Below, piece by piece: positions 11,343 to 23,409 of a DNA stretch of 64,000 nt. Within the stretch, counting starts at the first letter, position 1, and every line of letters starts with the position of its first letter. The translations under genes and the position numbers were made by a program. The stretch covers positions 1-64,000 of the forward strand of contig CALHNS010000009.1 in assembly GCA_938035125.1 (NCBI GenBank), given 5' to 3'. Under the pieces are notes generated by a model, which saw only the letters and a list, made by a program, of their open reading frames with translations, was not told the DNA's origin and made no database searches. Source of the DNA: an uncultured Granulosicoccaceae bacterium (GTDB lineage: Bacteria > Pseudomonadota > Gammaproteobacteria > Granulosicoccales > Granulosicoccaceae).

Positions 11343-12199
11343 CATTGAATGAACAACATAGGGTCAACCGGCTCACCATTCAAATGCACCTCTAAATGCA
11401 CATGGGGCCCAGTCGATCGGCCCGTGGAACCCAATCTTGCGATGATTTGTCCTTGCTCCACTCGTTGCCCGACCGTCACGGTGTTGGATTCGTTATGCGC
11501 GTACCGGCTGGTTAGCCCATCTGCATGCAATAGTTCCACCATATTGCCGTAGGCGTGCACCGAGCCAGAAAAGCTCACCACACCATCTGCCAAGGCCAAA
11601 ATTGGCTCACCGCGCTGGCCGCTGAAATCCACCCCTCGATGCATCCGGGTTTCACCCGTGGACGGGCTTTCGCGCCAACCAAATCGAGACGACATTTGAC
11701 CTTCGAGAACCACAGGACCTGAAAGCCTGAATGCCCGTTCTTGATATCTCAGTTGGTACCAGTCTTTCAAGGCTAGTGATGACTCTTTGATGTGCTGTAA
11801 ATGCTCATCTAATGCGCCCAACGTATCGTCTGCAGCATTAGATTGCGTAGGCGGTGAGAAGACGTCATCGTTCAACATGAAATCGGTTAAATCGAGCCCA
11901 GCATCTTCTGCTAACCGGCGGTATAGCATGCGCAACACGAGAATATCGGCGTGAAGCTTGCCGACCGTTTGAGTGAGTAGTGAATTGTCTCGATTGGCAT
12001 CAAAAGCCGATTCGTCATTGGCACTAGATGAGGCCTCAACAATCGTCATTGGATTTTGTAAGGCTTGCAACACCGGGTCGCCAGAGGATACGGATGATTT
12101 TCCTATTAAAAAACCCAAGCCACCAAATACAATGGCGGCGCCCAACCCACCCAGCCATAAGCTGATGGGGGATCTGTGTTGTAATGAAGATGTGGCCAT
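11342..12199 (-). CDS. Membrane-anchored M23 (LytM-type) peptidase
   Basis: MHRGVDFSGQRGEPILALADG and GPHVHLEVHLNG. Start set at MATSSLQHRSP just before the TM helix; the longer ORF to 12436 is antisense to dciA. Confidence 0.88.
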   Translation of the reverse strand: MATSSLQHRSPISLWLGGLGAAIVFGGLGFLIGKSSVSSGDPVLQALQNPMTIVEASSSANDESAFDANRDNSLLTQTVGKLHADILVLRMLYRRLAEDAGLDLTDFMLNDDVFSPPTQSNAADDTLGALDEHLQHIKESSLALKDWYQLRYQERAFRLSGPVVLEGQMSSRFGWRESPSTGETRMHRGVDFSGQRGEPILALADGVVSFSGSVHAYGNMVELLHADGLTSRYAHNESNTVTVGQRVEQGQIIARLGSTGRSTGPHVHLEVHLNGEPVDPMLFIQ

Positions 12200-12638
12200 G
12201 AAAGATCTCAATATGCTGCTGGCCCCAAGCGCTAGGCAAACCCTACGACTTAACCAGCAGCTTCGCACTGCTTTTTCCCACATTATGCCCGCTGCCGCGC
12301 TTGATGCGGTAGCGCTGTGCCGAGTGGAAAACGACGAGTTGCATATCACGCTAACCAACGCCAGCTGGTTGTCACGCCTACGATTTAGCGAAAAAGCCTT
12401 GCTGAACGAGGTAGCTAAGCTGAATTTATCCGCCAACCGAATCGCCTGGCATGTGCTTCCTGGCAGAATTACACCGCCTCGAAGCCCGTCAATACGTCAA
12501 GACGCACTGGTTATTCCAGAAGGTGCGCCTAAACGAGTCAGTCAGGCGGCCGATCAATTCGACGATAAAGTGCTGCGTCAGGCGCTTAAACGGGTGGCAA
12601 CAACTATGCAGACACGTCTAGACGACAGAAAGCGCTGA
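12198..12638 (+). CDS. dciA: DUF721 / DciA-like protein (DnaB helicase-loading factor family)
   Basis: DUF721-type fold pattern; position between an M23 gene and lpxC as recalled for pseudomonads. Confidence 0.7.
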   Translation: MKDLNMLLAPSARQTLRLNQQLRTAFSHIMPAAALDAVALCRVENDELHITLTNASWLSRLRFSEKALLNEVAKLNLSANRIAWHVLPGRITPPRSPSIRQDALVIPEGAPKRVSQAADQFDDKVLRQALKRVATTMQTRLDDRKR

Positions 12639-12653
12639 ATCGGTACTTTCCCT

Positions 12654-13565
12654 CTAACCGGTGGCTTCGGCTTGAGCGTAGCGAATAGGTGCCGCTTCAA
12701 CATCTTCGTACACCACCTCTTCCCAAGCTGACGTTTGCTGCAGCAGCTCGCGAAGCAATGCGTTATTAAGCGCATGGCCTGATTTGTAGCCAGAGAAAGC
12801 GCCAATCAAACTGTGGCCCAAGAGGTAAAGATCGCCAATAGCGTCCAACATCTTGTGACGAACAAATTCATTTTTATAGCGTAAACCGTCGGTGTTCAAC
12901 ACGCGGAAATCATCGATCACAATGGCGTTGTCTAAACTGCCACCGCGAGCAAGATCGCGCTTTCGAAGCTCTTCAATGTCTCGCATGAAACCAAACGTGC
13001 GAGCACGACTGATTTCTCGAACAAATGAGGTGGATGAAAAATCCATTTCTAGCGACTTGCTTTGATCGGCAAATACTGGGTGATCGAAATCGATGGTGAA
13101 GGCAACTTTGAAACCGTTGAACGGTTCGAATCGGGCCCACTTATCGCCTTCACGCACTTCCACAGGCTTCTTGATACGGATGAATTTTTTTGGCGCGCCT
13201 TGCTCAAGAATGCCAGCAGATTGAATTAGGAACACAAAGGGGGCAGCGGAGCCGTCCATGATGGGCACTTCATCCGAACTCACATCAACAAAACAGTTAT
13301 CGATGCCAAGACCAGCAAGCGCTGCCATTAAATGCTCAACCGTGGACACTCGAACCCCGTCTTTGGCCAACGAGGTGGCAAGCGAGGTGTCATGAACGTT
13401 CAAAGGATGGCCTGGAATCACTACCGGCGGGTGGCTGTCCACGCGACGGAATACCACACCGGTATCGATAGGCGCTGGGCTAAGGGTAAGAAATACCTTT
13501 TTGCCAGTGTGCAAACCGATGCCTGTGGCGCGGATCGTGTTTTTCAGGGTTCTTTGACGTATCAC
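12654..13565 (-). CDS. lpxC: UDP-3-O-acyl-N-acetylglucosamine deacetylase
   Basis: [50 protein letters not shown]. Confidence 0.97.
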   Translation of the reverse strand: MIRQRTLKNTIRATGIGLHTGKKVFLTLSPAPIDTGVVFRRVDSHPPVVIPGHPLNVHDTSLATSLAKDGVRVSTVEHLMAALAGLGIDNCFVDVSSDEVPIMDGSAAPFVFLIQSAGILEQGAPKKFIRIKKPVEVREGDKWARFEPFNGFKVAFTIDFDHPVFADQSKSLEMDFSSTSFVREISRARTFGFMRDIEELRKRDLARGGSLDNAIVIDDFRVLNTDGLRYKNEFVRHKMLDAIGDLYLLGHSLIGAFSGYKSGHALNNALLRELLQQTSAWEEVVYEDVEAAPIRYAQAEATG

Positions 13566-13684
13566 TGATTTTTTGTCCTACTTCGAGACAACCGAAAGGC
13601 AGCCTTATATATAGCAGCTGTTTTGTAGTTTCACAGTGTTATAGCGCACTGTGTGTAACGGAGTGTTATTGCACCTATCACAAA

Positions 13685-13731
13685 CTGGAAAGGCAGCCCC
13701 TCTTTAGAAGAGAGCGCTGCCTTTTCAGTTC
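13685..13731 (-). terminator. Long hairpin between ftsZ and lpxC
   Basis: 14-bp arms actggaaaggcagc / gctgccttttcagt (one G-T pair) with nested CTCTT-TAG-AAGAG; follows the ftsZ stop. Confidence 0.65.
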
Positions 13732-13797
13732 ACTTCAGACTCTTTACGCCAAAGCACTGCACTTTGGCGAATTTAGCCCATTATCAGCCCGTTGGGA

Positions 13798-15093
13798 TTA
13801 ATCAGCTTGGCGACGAAGGAAGGCTGGGATGTCCAACATTTCCATGTCTTGGCTGCCACCTTGAGCATTACCATGACCGCTTGCAGGAGCTTGCGGAGCA
13901 GCTGGCGCGCGAGTTACTGGCGCAACGGGTCGGCTTTGCGGCTGCTGCGGCTGGCCCTGATAGGGCGTGTACGGAGTCCCACCAATTGATGAACCTGCAG
14001 GTGCGGCTGGACGACCAGCTTGAGCACCACCAGCACTGCCCACACTCATGGTTGGACGAGCTTGCTGACCGGCGACCACGCCAATCGGACCACCTGTGCC
14101 AGTTGCTTTACCACGATTGATGCCTACGCCGACTTGCTGTTGGCCAAGCCCTGTTGCAACGACAGTAACGCGTAGCTCGCCTTCCAGATTTGCATCAATG
14201 GCGGTACCCACAACCACGGTTGCATCATCGGCTGCGAATTGACGCACCACGTTACCGACTTCTTCGAACTCACCAATAGCCATATCCAGACCGCAGGTAA
14301 TGTTCACCAAAATACCGCGAGCACCTAGAAGATCGATGTCTTCTAATAATGGGCTAGAAATTGCCATTTCAGCTGCTTCAGTGGCACGCTCATCGCCGCG
14401 ACCAATACCTGAACCCATCATCGCAAGACCCATTTCCGACATAACCGTGCGAACGTCTGCAAAGTCAACGTTAATCAAACCTGGGTTAGTAATCAATTCC
14501 GCAATGCCTTGAACCGCACCGCGTAACACATCGTTAGCCGCATTGAACGCATCGAGTAATGAAATGTTCTTGCCCAATACGGACAATAACTTTTCATTAG
14601 GAATCGTGATTAACGAATCGACGTGTGTGCGAAGCTCATCGATACCTTGCTGAGCGATGTGCATACGCTTTTGGCCTTCGAATGGGAAAGGACGCGTAAC
14701 AACAGCAACGGTTAGCACACCCATTTCACGAGCAATTTGTGCAACCACAGGAATAGCGCCAGTACCCGTTCCACCACCCATACCTGCTGTGATGAACAAC
14801 ATGTCTGTGCCTTGAATAATATCTTGAATGCGATCGCGATCTTCCATGGCCGCTTGGCGACCTACTTCTGGATTCGCACCCGCACCCAAACCTTTGGTAA
14901 TGCTCTGGCCAATGTGCAACACCGTGGGTGCTGACATGCTTTTCAGCGCTTGCGCATCGGTGTTAGCGCAGATGAAATCTACACCCTCAATGCCTTGCGA
15001 CACCATGTGTTGAACAGCATTACTGCCACCACCACCCACGCCAATTAATTTAATAACCGGTGCGTCGTTAATTGTATCTACGAGATCAAACAT
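13798..15093 (-). CDS. ftsZ: Cell division protein FtsZ
   Basis: [16 protein letters not shown] tubulin signature; C-terminal [13 protein letters not shown]. Confidence 0.98.
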   Translation of the reverse strand: MFDLVDTINDAPVIKLIGVGGGGSNAVQHMVSQGIEGVDFICANTDAQALKSMSAPTVLHIGQSITKGLGAGANPEVGRQAAMEDRDRIQDIIQGTDMLFITAGMGGGTGTGAIPVVAQIAREMGVLTVAVVTRPFPFEGQKRMHIAQQGIDELRTHVDSLITIPNEKLLSVLGKNISLLDAFNAANDVLRGAVQGIAELITNPGLINVDFADVRTVMSEMGLAMMGSGIGRGDERATEAAEMAISSPLLEDIDLLGARGILVNITCGLDMAIGEFEEVGNVVRQFAADDATVVVGTAIDANLEGELRVTVVATGLGQQQVGVGINRGKATGTGGPIGVVAGQQARPTMSVGSAGGAQAGRPAAPAGSSIGGTPYTPYQGQPQQPQSRPVAPVTRAPAAPQAPASGHGNAQGGSQDMEMLDIPAFLRRQAD

Positions 15094-15182
15094 ATGTATT
15101 CCCCATGAGAAAAATTCTCAAATTCTAATTGCCCGAAAAAACCGTTTTGGTTAAAGAGGCATCCCCAGTAAAAGTAAACCAC

Positions 15183-16418
15183 TCAAAAATAGCGTTGAAA
15201 CCACTCACTCATTCGCTGCCACATACCCTTCTCAGTTCGGATATCGACAGATTCAGAGCGCGGATTTTTACGCCGCTGTTGACCGAACAGCAAAAGGCCA
15301 ACACCTGTTGCGTGGATCGGATTGCGTACAACTTCCGCAAGCCCTACTACATGCTGCGGATGACCCAAACGAACGGGCATATGAAAAATTTCTTCTGCCA
15401 GTTCAATGACTCCTTCCATTTTGGATGTGCCACCAGTTAGAACTAAACCTGCGGCGCAAGCATCCTCAAACCCGCTTCGCACCAGTTCATCGTGAACCAA
15501 TGTCAGCAGTTCCTCATAGCGAGGCTGGACCACTTCTGCGAGTGTTTGTCTAGCCAGCTGTCGTGCCGAGCGATCTCCTACGCCAGGCACCTCTATCATT
15601 TCCTCTGCCCCTGCAAACTGCGTAAGCGCACAGGCATGACGAACTTTTATTTCTTCTGCAAATTGTGTTGGCGTGCGAAACGCCACCGCAATATCGTTAG
15701 TGACTTGATCGCCTGCCACAGGAATTACCGCGGTGTGACGAATGGCTCCTTCGGTATAAACAGCGATATCAGTGGTACCGCCGCCCATATCTACCAACAC
15801 AACACCCAGCTCTTTTTCATCATCAGTTAATACCGATTGGCTGGATGCAAGCTGTTCAAGAATGACGTCTTCCACTTCTAACCCACAACGACGCACACAT
15901 TTAGAAATGTTTTGTGCAGAGCTTATTGACCCTGTAACCAGATGCACTTTAGCCTCTAGGCGCACACCAGACATTCCAATAGGTTGCCGAATGCCGTCTT
16001 GATCATCGATGATGAATTCTTGCGGCAGCACATGAAGGATGCGTTGATCGGCAGGAATAGCCACAGCTTTTGCAGCATCAACCACACGTTCAACATCTTC
16101 TTGTTCCACCTCGGTGTTGCCAATGGCCACAATGCCGTGAGAATTCAAACTGCGAATGTGACTGCCCGCAATCCCTGCAAACACGCTCTTTATTTCTACA
16201 TCGCACATACGTTCTGCTTCGTTCACAGACTTCTGTATGGCATCTACCGTACTGTCGATGTTGATAACAACACCTTTTTTCAATCCTTCCGAACGAGCGG
16301 TACCCATACCCAGCAATTCGATACGGCCGTCTTCAGTAATTTCGCCCACCATCGTGACAATCTTCGACGTACCAATGTCGAGACCCACGATCATTTCTCT
16401 GTCAGTGTTACCGGCCAT
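15183..16418 (-). CDS. ftsA: Cell division protein FtsA
   Basis: VGLDIGTSKIVTMVGE, VDMGGGTTDIAVY; adjacent to ftsZ/ftsQ. Confidence 0.97.
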   Translation of the reverse strand: MAGNTDREMIVGLDIGTSKIVTMVGEITEDGRIELLGMGTARSEGLKKGVVINIDSTVDAIQKSVNEAERMCDVEIKSVFAGIAGSHIRSLNSHGIVAIGNTEVEQEDVERVVDAAKAVAIPADQRILHVLPQEFIIDDQDGIRQPIGMSGVRLEAKVHLVTGSISSAQNISKCVRRCGLEVEDVILEQLASSQSVLTDDEKELGVVLVDMGGGTTDIAVYTEGAIRHTAVIPVAGDQVTNDIAVAFRTPTQFAEEIKVRHACALTQFAGAEEMIEVPGVGDRSARQLARQTLAEVVQPRYEELLTLVHDELVRSGFEDACAAGLVLTGGTSKMEGVIELAEEIFHMPVRLGHPQHVVGLAEVVRNPIHATGVGLLLFGQQRRKNPRSESVDIRTEKGMWQRMSEWFQRYF

Positions 16419-16425
16419 GAATTCG

Positions 16426-17226
16426 CTAAATCACACCTGGTGATGGTTTGCGCCCTGTAAACGCAAAACCGTTGTTGTATCTCATATCAAAACGCAATAA
16501 CTGCCCAGCCTGCTCTTCACTAACTAGCCGGTCGTGTACTGCAATGAATTTTTGCAAACGCTCTCGTTGCCGCTCATAACCGAGCTTTACAATCACAGAA
16601 TTTGATAATTCCAATGTTTGCGAATGTCGGTCGTCTTCACTTAACAAAACAATACTTAAATTAATCTCGGCTAATTTTGTTTGGTAATGCCGGTAGTCAT
16701 CTAACACGGCATCATGACGTCCATCTGCACCGGTTAAGCGCGGCAATGCAGAAAAATGTTCCTGCCATTCCAAATGACGCGAACTGTCAGGATGCAACTG
16801 CGGCGGTACAAACATCTCGTGGCGTTTACTCACCAAGCCGTAGCTATTCCAACGAGCAGCTGGCTCATGTTCTTCTATATCAACGGTTAAACGCCCTGGC
16901 CATTCACGGCGCACATGCGCTGCTGCCACCCATGGCAACATTTCCATTTTGTTTCGAACCCGTTCAATGTTGACAGCCAGTAAACCTTTTTCAAGATCGG
17001 CCTCAACCAGCTCAGTTAAATAACGTCGATCGGTGTAATCCAATGTGCCAAGAACATCCACGTTACGCACAGGAAAAATGCGAGGATCTTTCGCCACTTC
17101 CGAAAGCATTAAAAACAAAGTAACTACGAACACTAAACCCAATACACTGATCAGAAATCGTGTACCTGCCGGAATTTGGCTCATGCGAGTAGGAAAAATT
17201 GGCATGCGAGTGGCTGATGTGTTCAT
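16426..17226 (-). CDS. ftsQ: Cell division protein FtsQ
   Basis: Single TM + POTRA-type region (PVRNVDVLGTLDYTD), LPWVAAAHVRREWPGRLTVDIEEHEPAARW. Confidence 0.93.
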   Translation of the reverse strand: MNTSATRMPIFPTRMSQIPAGTRFLISVLGLVFVVTLFLMLSEVAKDPRIFPVRNVDVLGTLDYTDRRYLTELVEADLEKGLLAVNIERVRNKMEMLPWVAAAHVRREWPGRLTVDIEEHEPAARWNSYGLVSKRHEMFVPPQLHPDSSRHLEWQEHFSALPRLTGADGRHDAVLDDYRHYQTKLAEINLSIVLLSEDDRHSQTLELSNSVIVKLGYERQRERLQKFIAVHDRLVSEEQAGQLLRFDMRYNNGFAFTGRKPSPGVI

Positions 17227-18194
17227 GCAGACACTTCCGAACCCGCTAAGGTTTCTTCTAGTATTCCCACCACCAGATCACTAAACGACATCCCCATTTG
17301 TGCTGCCGCCATGGGCACCAGGCTGTGGGTTGTCATACCAGGTGCTGTGTTGCATTCAATGAAATGCGGCACACCGGCATCGTCCAACATAAAATCTACC
17401 CGGCCCCAATGCCTGCAACCCAGCGCATTAAATACGGTTAACGCATCGCTTTGTATTGATTGCTGAACCGCTTCATCAAGCTTTGGCGGGCAATCATAAT
17501 GAGTGTCGTCAGCAAAATACTTAGCGTGATAATCGTAGAATTCATTTTGTGCACGCATACTGACCAACGGCAAAGCTTTACCCAGCACAACCGCAGCCGT
17601 CACTTCCATGCCCAACATCATTTTTTCAATTAATACAGGCCCATATTGCGCTGCCGTTTCAAACGCCTGAGCGACTTCAGATGCGTTACGCACCAAAGAG
17701 ACACCGATGCTAGAGCCTTCCATTGTCGGTTTGATAACCACTGGCAATCCGATGGAGGCAACCGCAGCTTTGGCATCAGACAATTGGTTTACGCAAACCG
17801 CTTCAGGTGTTTTAACCCCGGCAACACGCGCTAATAATTTCGCTCGATGCTTATCCATGGCTAAGGCCGATGCCATAACACCACTGCCTGTGTAGGGCAG
17901 CCCAGCTAATTCTAATGCGCCTTGTACATGACCGTCTTCACCGCCACGACCATGCAAGATTAAAAACGCTCGATCAAATTCTCGTGCGGCAAGTTCGGCT
18001 ACCAGATTCTTATCGGCATCCACACCGTGCGCATCAACCCCTGCTGCAATCAAACTTTGCAGCACACATTCGCCACTCATGAGCGATACATCACGCTCAG
18101 CAGACCACCCACCCATCACGACGGCCACTTTGCCAAAACGGCTTGCACAAGTTTTGGAATTGCTTGGAGTCATTGCAGCTGCCTCACTAACCAT
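17223..18194 (-). CDS. ddl: D-alanine--D-alanine ligase
   Basis: [22 protein letters not shown]-grasp motifs, [17 protein letters not shown]; start chosen at MVSEAAAM. Confidence 0.94.
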   Translation of the reverse strand: MVSEAAAMTPSNSKTCASRFGKVAVVMGGWSAERDVSLMSGECVLQSLIAAGVDAHGVDADKNLVAELAAREFDRAFLILHGRGGEDGHVQGALELAGLPYTGSGVMASALAMDKHRAKLLARVAGVKTPEAVCVNQLSDAKAAVASIGLPVVIKPTMEGSSIGVSLVRNASEVAQAFETAAQYGPVLIEKMMLGMEVTAAVVLGKALPLVSMRAQNEFYDYHAKYFADDTHYDCPPKLDEAVQQSIQSDALTVFNALGCRHWGRVDFMLDDAGVPHFIECNTAPGMTTHSLVPMAAAQMGMSFSDLVVGILEETLAGSEVSA

Positions 18195-19632
18195 GCTGCA
18201 CCTCACTGGCGCCGAAGTGTGCTGGCAAGCTAGCGGCCAAACTGCCGACGCTACCAGCACCTAGCGTTAACACCAAATCGCCGTCACGCATGATTCGGCC
18301 CAAAGCATCAGGCACATTTTCAATGTTTTCAACAAAGATTGGATCAACAGCACCGCGGTTACGGATAGAGCCTGCTAAGGCGCGACCGTCTGCCCCATTA
18401 ATGCGCTCTTCACCGGCTGAATACACTTCGGTCAAAATCAGTACATCAGTATTCGACAAGGCTTCTGCAAAATCTTCAAACAAATCACGGGTGCGCGTAT
18501 AACGATGCGGCTGGAAAATAACCACCAATCGTTTTTCGGGCCAACCGCCCCTAATGGCTGACAGCGTGGCCGATACTTCAGTGGGGTGATGGCCATAATC
18601 GTCATATAAGGTAGCGTGACCACCATCAAGACATGGCAGCAAGCCGTGCGGCTGTACTCGCCGCCCGATGCCTTCAAAATTCATTAAAGCACGGCGAATG
18701 GCATCGGTATTCACCGATAATTCTAAAGAAACCGCGATGGCCGCTAAGGCATTAAGTACATTGTGGTGACCGGGCAAATTAAGCACCACATCGGTTAATT
18801 CACCGCCGTCTTTTAATGACACATCAAATATCATTCGTTGACCGCTTTGACGAACCTTGTGGGCACGAACATCAGCCTCTTCATGGAACCCATAGGTTCT
18901 TACAGGACGTGCCACTTTGGGCAGGATGTCTTGCACGTTCGCATCGTCAATGCAAACAATCGCCAAGCCGTAAAAAGGCAAGTGCATAAGAAAATCAACG
19001 AAGGTTTGTTTGAGTTTTTCAAAATCCCCATCGTAGGTATCTAAGTGGTCAGCATCGATATTGGTAACCACAGAAATGACCGGTTGCAAATACAGAAACG
19101 ATGCATCACTTTCATCGGCCTCGGCAACCAACCAATCGGATTGACCTAAATAAGCGTTAGTGGATGAACTGTTTAGTCGCCCACCAATGACGTAAGTTGG
19201 ATCTAACTCACCGGTGGTTAATAATGATGCAACTAAACTGGTGGTTGTGGTTTTACCGTGCGTACCGGCAACGGCAATGCCTTGTTGAAAGCGCATCAGC
19301 TCTGCCAACATTTCAGCGCGCCGTGCGATAGGCAAACCTAGTTCTCTAGCACGAATAATTTCAGGGTTATCTTCTGGCACTGCGGTTGAAACCACAACCA
19401 CATCAGCGTTTTCCACATGCTCGGCTGCGTGGCCTTGCATAACGGTGACACCCAAACCACTTAAACGCTCGGTTAAGGCATTAGTGTTTAAATCAGAACC
19501 TGAAACCTTAAAGCCTAAGTGATGCATCACTTCAGCGATGCCACCCATACCGACACCACCTACGCCTATGAAGTGCATAGCGCGAACGCGGCGCATTTGG
19601 CTTTTTACTACTGGAGAAATATCGATAACCAT
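18187..19632 (-). CDS. murC: UDP-N-acetylmuramate--L-alanine ligase
   Basis: [32 protein letters not shown]. Confidence 0.97.
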   Translation of the reverse strand: MVIDISPVVKSQMRRVRAMHFIGVGGVGMGGIAEVMHHLGFKVSGSDLNTNALTERLSGLGVTVMQGHAAEHVENADVVVVSTAVPEDNPEIIRARELGLPIARRAEMLAELMRFQQGIAVAGTHGKTTTTSLVASLLTTGELDPTYVIGGRLNSSSTNAYLGQSDWLVAEADESDASFLYLQPVISVVTNIDADHLDTYDGDFEKLKQTFVDFLMHLPFYGLAIVCIDDANVQDILPKVARPVRTYGFHEEADVRAHKVRQSGQRMIFDVSLKDGGELTDVVLNLPGHHNVLNALAAIAVSLELSVNTDAIRRALMNFEGIGRRVQPHGLLPCLDGGHATLYDDYGHHPTEVSATLSAIRGGWPEKRLVVIFQPHRYTRTRDLFEDFAEALSNTDVLILTEVYSAGEERINGADGRALAGSIRNRGAVDPIFVENIENVPDALGRIMRDGDLVLTLGAGSVGSLAASLPAHFGASEVQHG

Positions 19633-20792
19633 CAGGCACTTACCTCATGATTATTAGAAGTTACTTTATCTTGAAATTTAAGCAAAGCGTTGGCAACTTG
19701 TTGTGCTGCCTGAGGCAGATGACATTGTCGCGCTGCTTGACCCATTTGCTTTATTCGATTTCTATTCTCATGAAACGTTGTGATTACTTCACTCAGTTTG
19801 GTTACCGTAAATTCGCTTTGTGGAATAACCACTGCAGCGCCAGCTTGTTCTAAAAATTTTGCGTTCTTGGTTTGATGATCATCGACAGCGTGTGGAAACG
19901 GAACCAACACAGATGGAAGAGACATGGCTGCAATTTCAGAGACAGTCATGGCACCTGAACGGCAGATGACTAAGTCTGCTTTTAGGTACGCATCCATCAT
20001 GTTATCAATAAATTTTTTTACATCTATTTCGTGTTTAACATTCGTGTGCGAAGCATAACGATCTTGAACGCTTTCGTACATAGTTAATCCGGTTTGATGT
20101 ACAACTTTTAGCGAAAAATTTGCATGTTTTACCACTTCAGGCACAACGTTGTTCAACACTTGTGCACCTTGCGAACCACCAACAATTAAAACACTTAAAC
20201 GCGATTGATTTTTAACATCACTTAAAGCATCTTTAGCACTGTTGTTTGCACTGGTTAATTTTGTTTTTTTATCCGCACACTGCTCAATTGTTAAACGCAA
20301 TGGGTTACCCACAGTGATTGCATTCACGGCTTTATCAAACGCATTTGGCATCGCAGAAAAAACGGTTGATGCATAACGGGCAAGTTTACGATTGGTGTAT
20401 CCCGCTACCGCATTTTGCTCATGCAAAACCAAAGGACACCTAGTTAACTTTGCCGCCACCCCAACAGGCCCAGTTACATAGCCGCCCATTCCCAAAACGG
20501 CCGCAGGTTTAAGCTTTATTAACGACCAAATACTTTGGATTAGTGCTACCAACAATTTACAAGGGCCAATGATTCGCCCCAGAAGGCCTTTACCGCGCAA
20601 ACCGGCCACACTCAGCCAAACGATGGGAATTCCTGCATCTGGAATCACGCTGGATTCAATGCCTTTTCGGGTGCCAAACCACACCACAGGAACACCACGC
20701 TTGCGCAGCACATCGGCTACGGCAAGCGCAGGAAAAACATGACCACCCGTGCCGCCTGCTGCAATCACTATTGGGCGAGCGGCAGCCTTCAT
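19632..20792 (-). CDS. murG: Lipid II synthase MurG
   Basis: [29 protein letters not shown]. Confidence 0.97.
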   Translation of the reverse strand: MKAAARPIVIAAGGTGGHVFPALAVADVLRKRGVPVVWFGTRKGIESSVIPDAGIPIVWLSVAGLRGKGLLGRIIGPCKLLVALIQSIWSLIKLKPAAVLGMGGYVTGPVGVAAKLTRCPLVLHEQNAVAGYTNRKLARYASTVFSAMPNAFDKAVNAITVGNPLRLTIEQCADKKTKLTSANNSAKDALSDVKNQSRLSVLIVGGSQGAQVLNNVVPEVVKHANFSLKVVHQTGLTMYESVQDRYASHTNVKHEIDVKKFIDNMMDAYLKADLVICRSGAMTVSEIAAMSLPSVLVPFPHAVDDHQTKNAKFLEQAGAAVVIPQSEFTVTKLSEVITTFHENRNRIKQMGQAARQCHLPQAAQQVANALLKFQDKVTSNNHEVSA

Positions 20793-22027
20793 ATCGCACG
20801 ACCACGATGATGACTTTTTGACAATGGCTTTCGAGTGGATAACTCTTCGTGCTGTTGATGCCTTAATTCACTTTCTATGCGAAGCAATATCGCAAAAGCA
20901 ATCGCGAATACCACCGCACTACTACCGCCATAGCTCATCATTGGCAAGGTGATCCCTTTGGTAGGCAAGATGCCCATGTTCACACCCATGTTGACGAAGG
21001 CTTGCAAACCAATCCAAACCCCAATACCCAGCGCCAAGTAACCTGCAAATCGAAACCCTAGTTCATCGGCAGTGCGAGCAAGCCGAAAACTTCTCCACAC
21101 AATAAACCCATAGGCTGCAACCACTGCAAGCACTCCGAGAAAGCCCAATTCTTCACACAGGATGGCGAACAGAAAATCGGTGTGTGCTTCAGGTAAGTAA
21201 AAGAGCTTTTGAACACTACCACCCAACCCTAATCCACTGAAGCCGCCACTTCCTATGGCGATAAGTGATTGCGTTAGTTGGAAACCAGAATCAAAAGGAT
21301 CAGAGAATGGATCTAGAAAGCTCGACAAACGACGCATGCGGTAAGGAGAAATTACGATGACAATCAAGCCCACCACCGACAAGCTAAGTATCATGGCAAG
21401 AAATTGCGACACCCGAACACCTGCAATGAATAACATGGCCAAAGAGGTTGTCACAATGACAAACGCTGCCCCAAAATCAGGCTCTAATAACAACAGCACG
21501 CTTGCCACACCAATTAACAATAAAGGCCGTAAGAACCCATGAAACGATTCTCGAACCAATTCACCGCGACGCACTAAATAGCCTGCTAGGTACACGATAA
21601 TCAAAAGCTTTACCGCTTCTGACACCTGCACAGTTAGCACCCCTAGATCTATCCAGCGACGGCTACCGTTTACTTCCTTACCTATTCCAGGCACCAACAC
21701 AAGAGCCAAACAGAACAAGGAAACCAAAATAAGCGGCAACGCAACACGTTCCCAAAACGCGATGGGGATTCGATACACCACACACCCCACTAATAAACCA
21801 ATTACTAAGAAGACCAATTGGCGCATAACGATATAAAAAGGGTTGCCGTGAGTTTCTGCCGCATAGGGCATCGAGGCAGAGGCAATAATGACCAAGCCAA
21901 ATAAACTCAAACCGACTAAAACAATCAACAACGCGTGACTGGCTAACCAGCCCCCAACAGGCATCTCAGGCTTGGTGTTGGCCGTTGATTGTCGGCCCAT
22001 AACAGTTCTTGAAACGATAGATGTCAT
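20789..22027 (-). CDS. ftsW: Peptidoglycan glycosyltransferase FtsW (SEDS)
   Basis: SEDS-type TM pattern, QPD-like LEPDFGAAFV, GILPTKGITLPMMSYGGSS. Confidence 0.96.
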   Translation of the reverse strand: MTSIVSRTVMGRQSTANTKPEMPVGGWLASHALLIVLVGLSLFGLVIIASASMPYAAETHGNPFYIVMRQLVFLVIGLLVGCVVYRIPIAFWERVALPLILVSLFCLALVLVPGIGKEVNGSRRWIDLGVLTVQVSEAVKLLIIVYLAGYLVRRGELVRESFHGFLRPLLLIGVASVLLLLEPDFGAAFVIVTTSLAMLFIAGVRVSQFLAMILSLSVVGLIVIVISPYRMRRLSSFLDPFSDPFDSGFQLTQSLIAIGSGGFSGLGLGGSVQKLFYLPEAHTDFLFAILCEELGFLGVLAVVAAYGFIVWRSFRLARTADELGFRFAGYLALGIGVWIGLQAFVNMGVNMGILPTKGITLPMMSYGGSSAVVFAIAFAILLRIESELRHQQHEELSTRKPLSKSHHRGRAI

Positions 22028-23409
22028 GCCGCTGCTTGCTCCACAGATTCACAAAACAATCGGCCACGCGCCTGATAGTTTTCGAACATATCGAAACTTG
22101 CACACGCAGGCGACAATAAAACCACGTCGCCGTTTTCAGCTAACTGCTTAGATAGCTCTACCGCTTCGTGCATAGAACTTACATCAAATAATTCAGACGC
22201 ACCCTCTAAGGTGGCACGTAACTTAGGGGCATCTTCACCCATTAAAACCACCGCCTTCACCCGCTCTGAAACCACGGGGCGAAGCGGTGCAAAATCAACC
22301 CCTTTGCCCTGCCCGCCTGCAATTAACACAACAGCACCCGGCATTGCTTGAATGGCCTTTATGCAGGCATCTACGTTCGTGCCTTTGGAATCGTTGTACC
22401 AACGCACACCATTGACTTCAGCCACCAGCTGCGTGCGGTGCTCTAAGCCATGAAACGAAGATAAGCCCAGTTTTAATTGCTTAAGCGTTAACTGCAACGG
22501 ATGAAGCAGGGCCATAACCGCCAAGGCGTTCGCCACGTTATGCTCACCGGGCACTTGTAAATCATCAGTGGTTATCACCGCCTGATCATCAACACACAAC
22601 ACTTGTTGATTTGCCAAATTTTTTAATGAAAATTTCGCTTTTTCGTTCGTAGATGAAAACCAAAGCGTATTGTTTGTATTCGCTTCAGGGTGCGTTCTCT
22701 CATCATCGGCATTGGCAACTAAGTAGTTCGCGTTGGAATACACATGACGCTTAACAGCAGCGTAGTGCTCTATGGAGTCGTACCGATCAAGATGATCTTC
22801 ACTGATGTTCAACACCACAGCGCTTAAAGGTGATAATCGTTGCAATGATTCCAACTGATAGCTTGATAATTCAAGCACGTACACCATTGCATTAGAATTT
22901 TTTTCTTGGTTTCGGTGGCTATGCTGCCCAACTTCAGTATTAGAATCAGTTGGCTTTGGCAACACATCCAACACCGCTGTGCCAATATTCCCGCACAGTT
23001 CAACCTGTCGGCCACATTGCTTCAACACATGCGCAGCCATAGAAGCAACGGTACTTTTTCCATTTGAACCTGTAATGGCGATGACATCCCCTTTCACCAC
23101 CGATGCAAATAGCTCAATATCTCCAATAACCGATACACCGGCTGCTAAGGCCGCTTTTATCATGGGGTGTGCGCGTGGAATACCTGGGCTTAGCACCATC
23201 ACATCATAATTTGACGGGTTAACCTCATCCAAACCGGCAACGTAAGCACCTTCATTAAGCAATTGACGAACTTTGTCGCTAGGCGTTGCATTACCATCGG
23301 TTACGTCGAACGCCACATCGTTCGCCAACAAGTAGCGCATAACTGATGCGCCGGTTACGCCGGCTCCAACAACCAGTACTCGTAATTGGCTAAGTTCTTG
23401 TGGAGTCAT
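22024..23409 (-). CDS. murD: UDP-N-acetylmuramoylalanine--D-glutamate ligase
   Basis: AITGSNGKSTVASMAAH, VVLNISEDHLDRY. Confidence 0.96.
   Translation of the reverse strand: MTPQELSQLRVLVVGAGVTGASVMRYLLANDVAFDVTDGNATPSDKVRQLLNEGAYVAGLDEVNPSNYDVMVLSPGIPRAHPMIKAALAAGVSVIGDIELFASVVKGDVIAITGSNGKSTVASMAAHVLKQCGRQVELCGNIGTAVLDVLPKPTDSNTEVGQHSHRNQEKNSNAMVYVLELSSYQLESLQRLSPLSAVVLNISEDHLDRYDSIEHYAAVKRHVYSNANYLVANADDERTHPEANTNNTLWFSSTNEKAKFSLKNLANQQVLCVDDQAVITTDDLQVPGEHNVANALAVMALLHPLQLTLKQLKLGLSSFHGLEHRTQLVAEVNGVRWYNDSKGTNVDACIKAIQAMPGAVVLIAGGQGKGVDFAPLRPVVSERVKAVVLMGEDAPKLRATLEGASELFDVSSMHEAVELSKQLAENGDVVLLSPACASFDMFENYQARGRLFCESVEQAAA

Noticed and set aside
12200-12436. N-terminal extension of the M23 peptidase ORF
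   Set aside because: Antisense to dciA; the membrane anchor begins right after the internal ATG at 12199
15984-16460. 158-aa plus-strand ORF (and other long shadows over ftsZ/ftsA)
   Set aside because: Antisense to ftsA; no family resemblance
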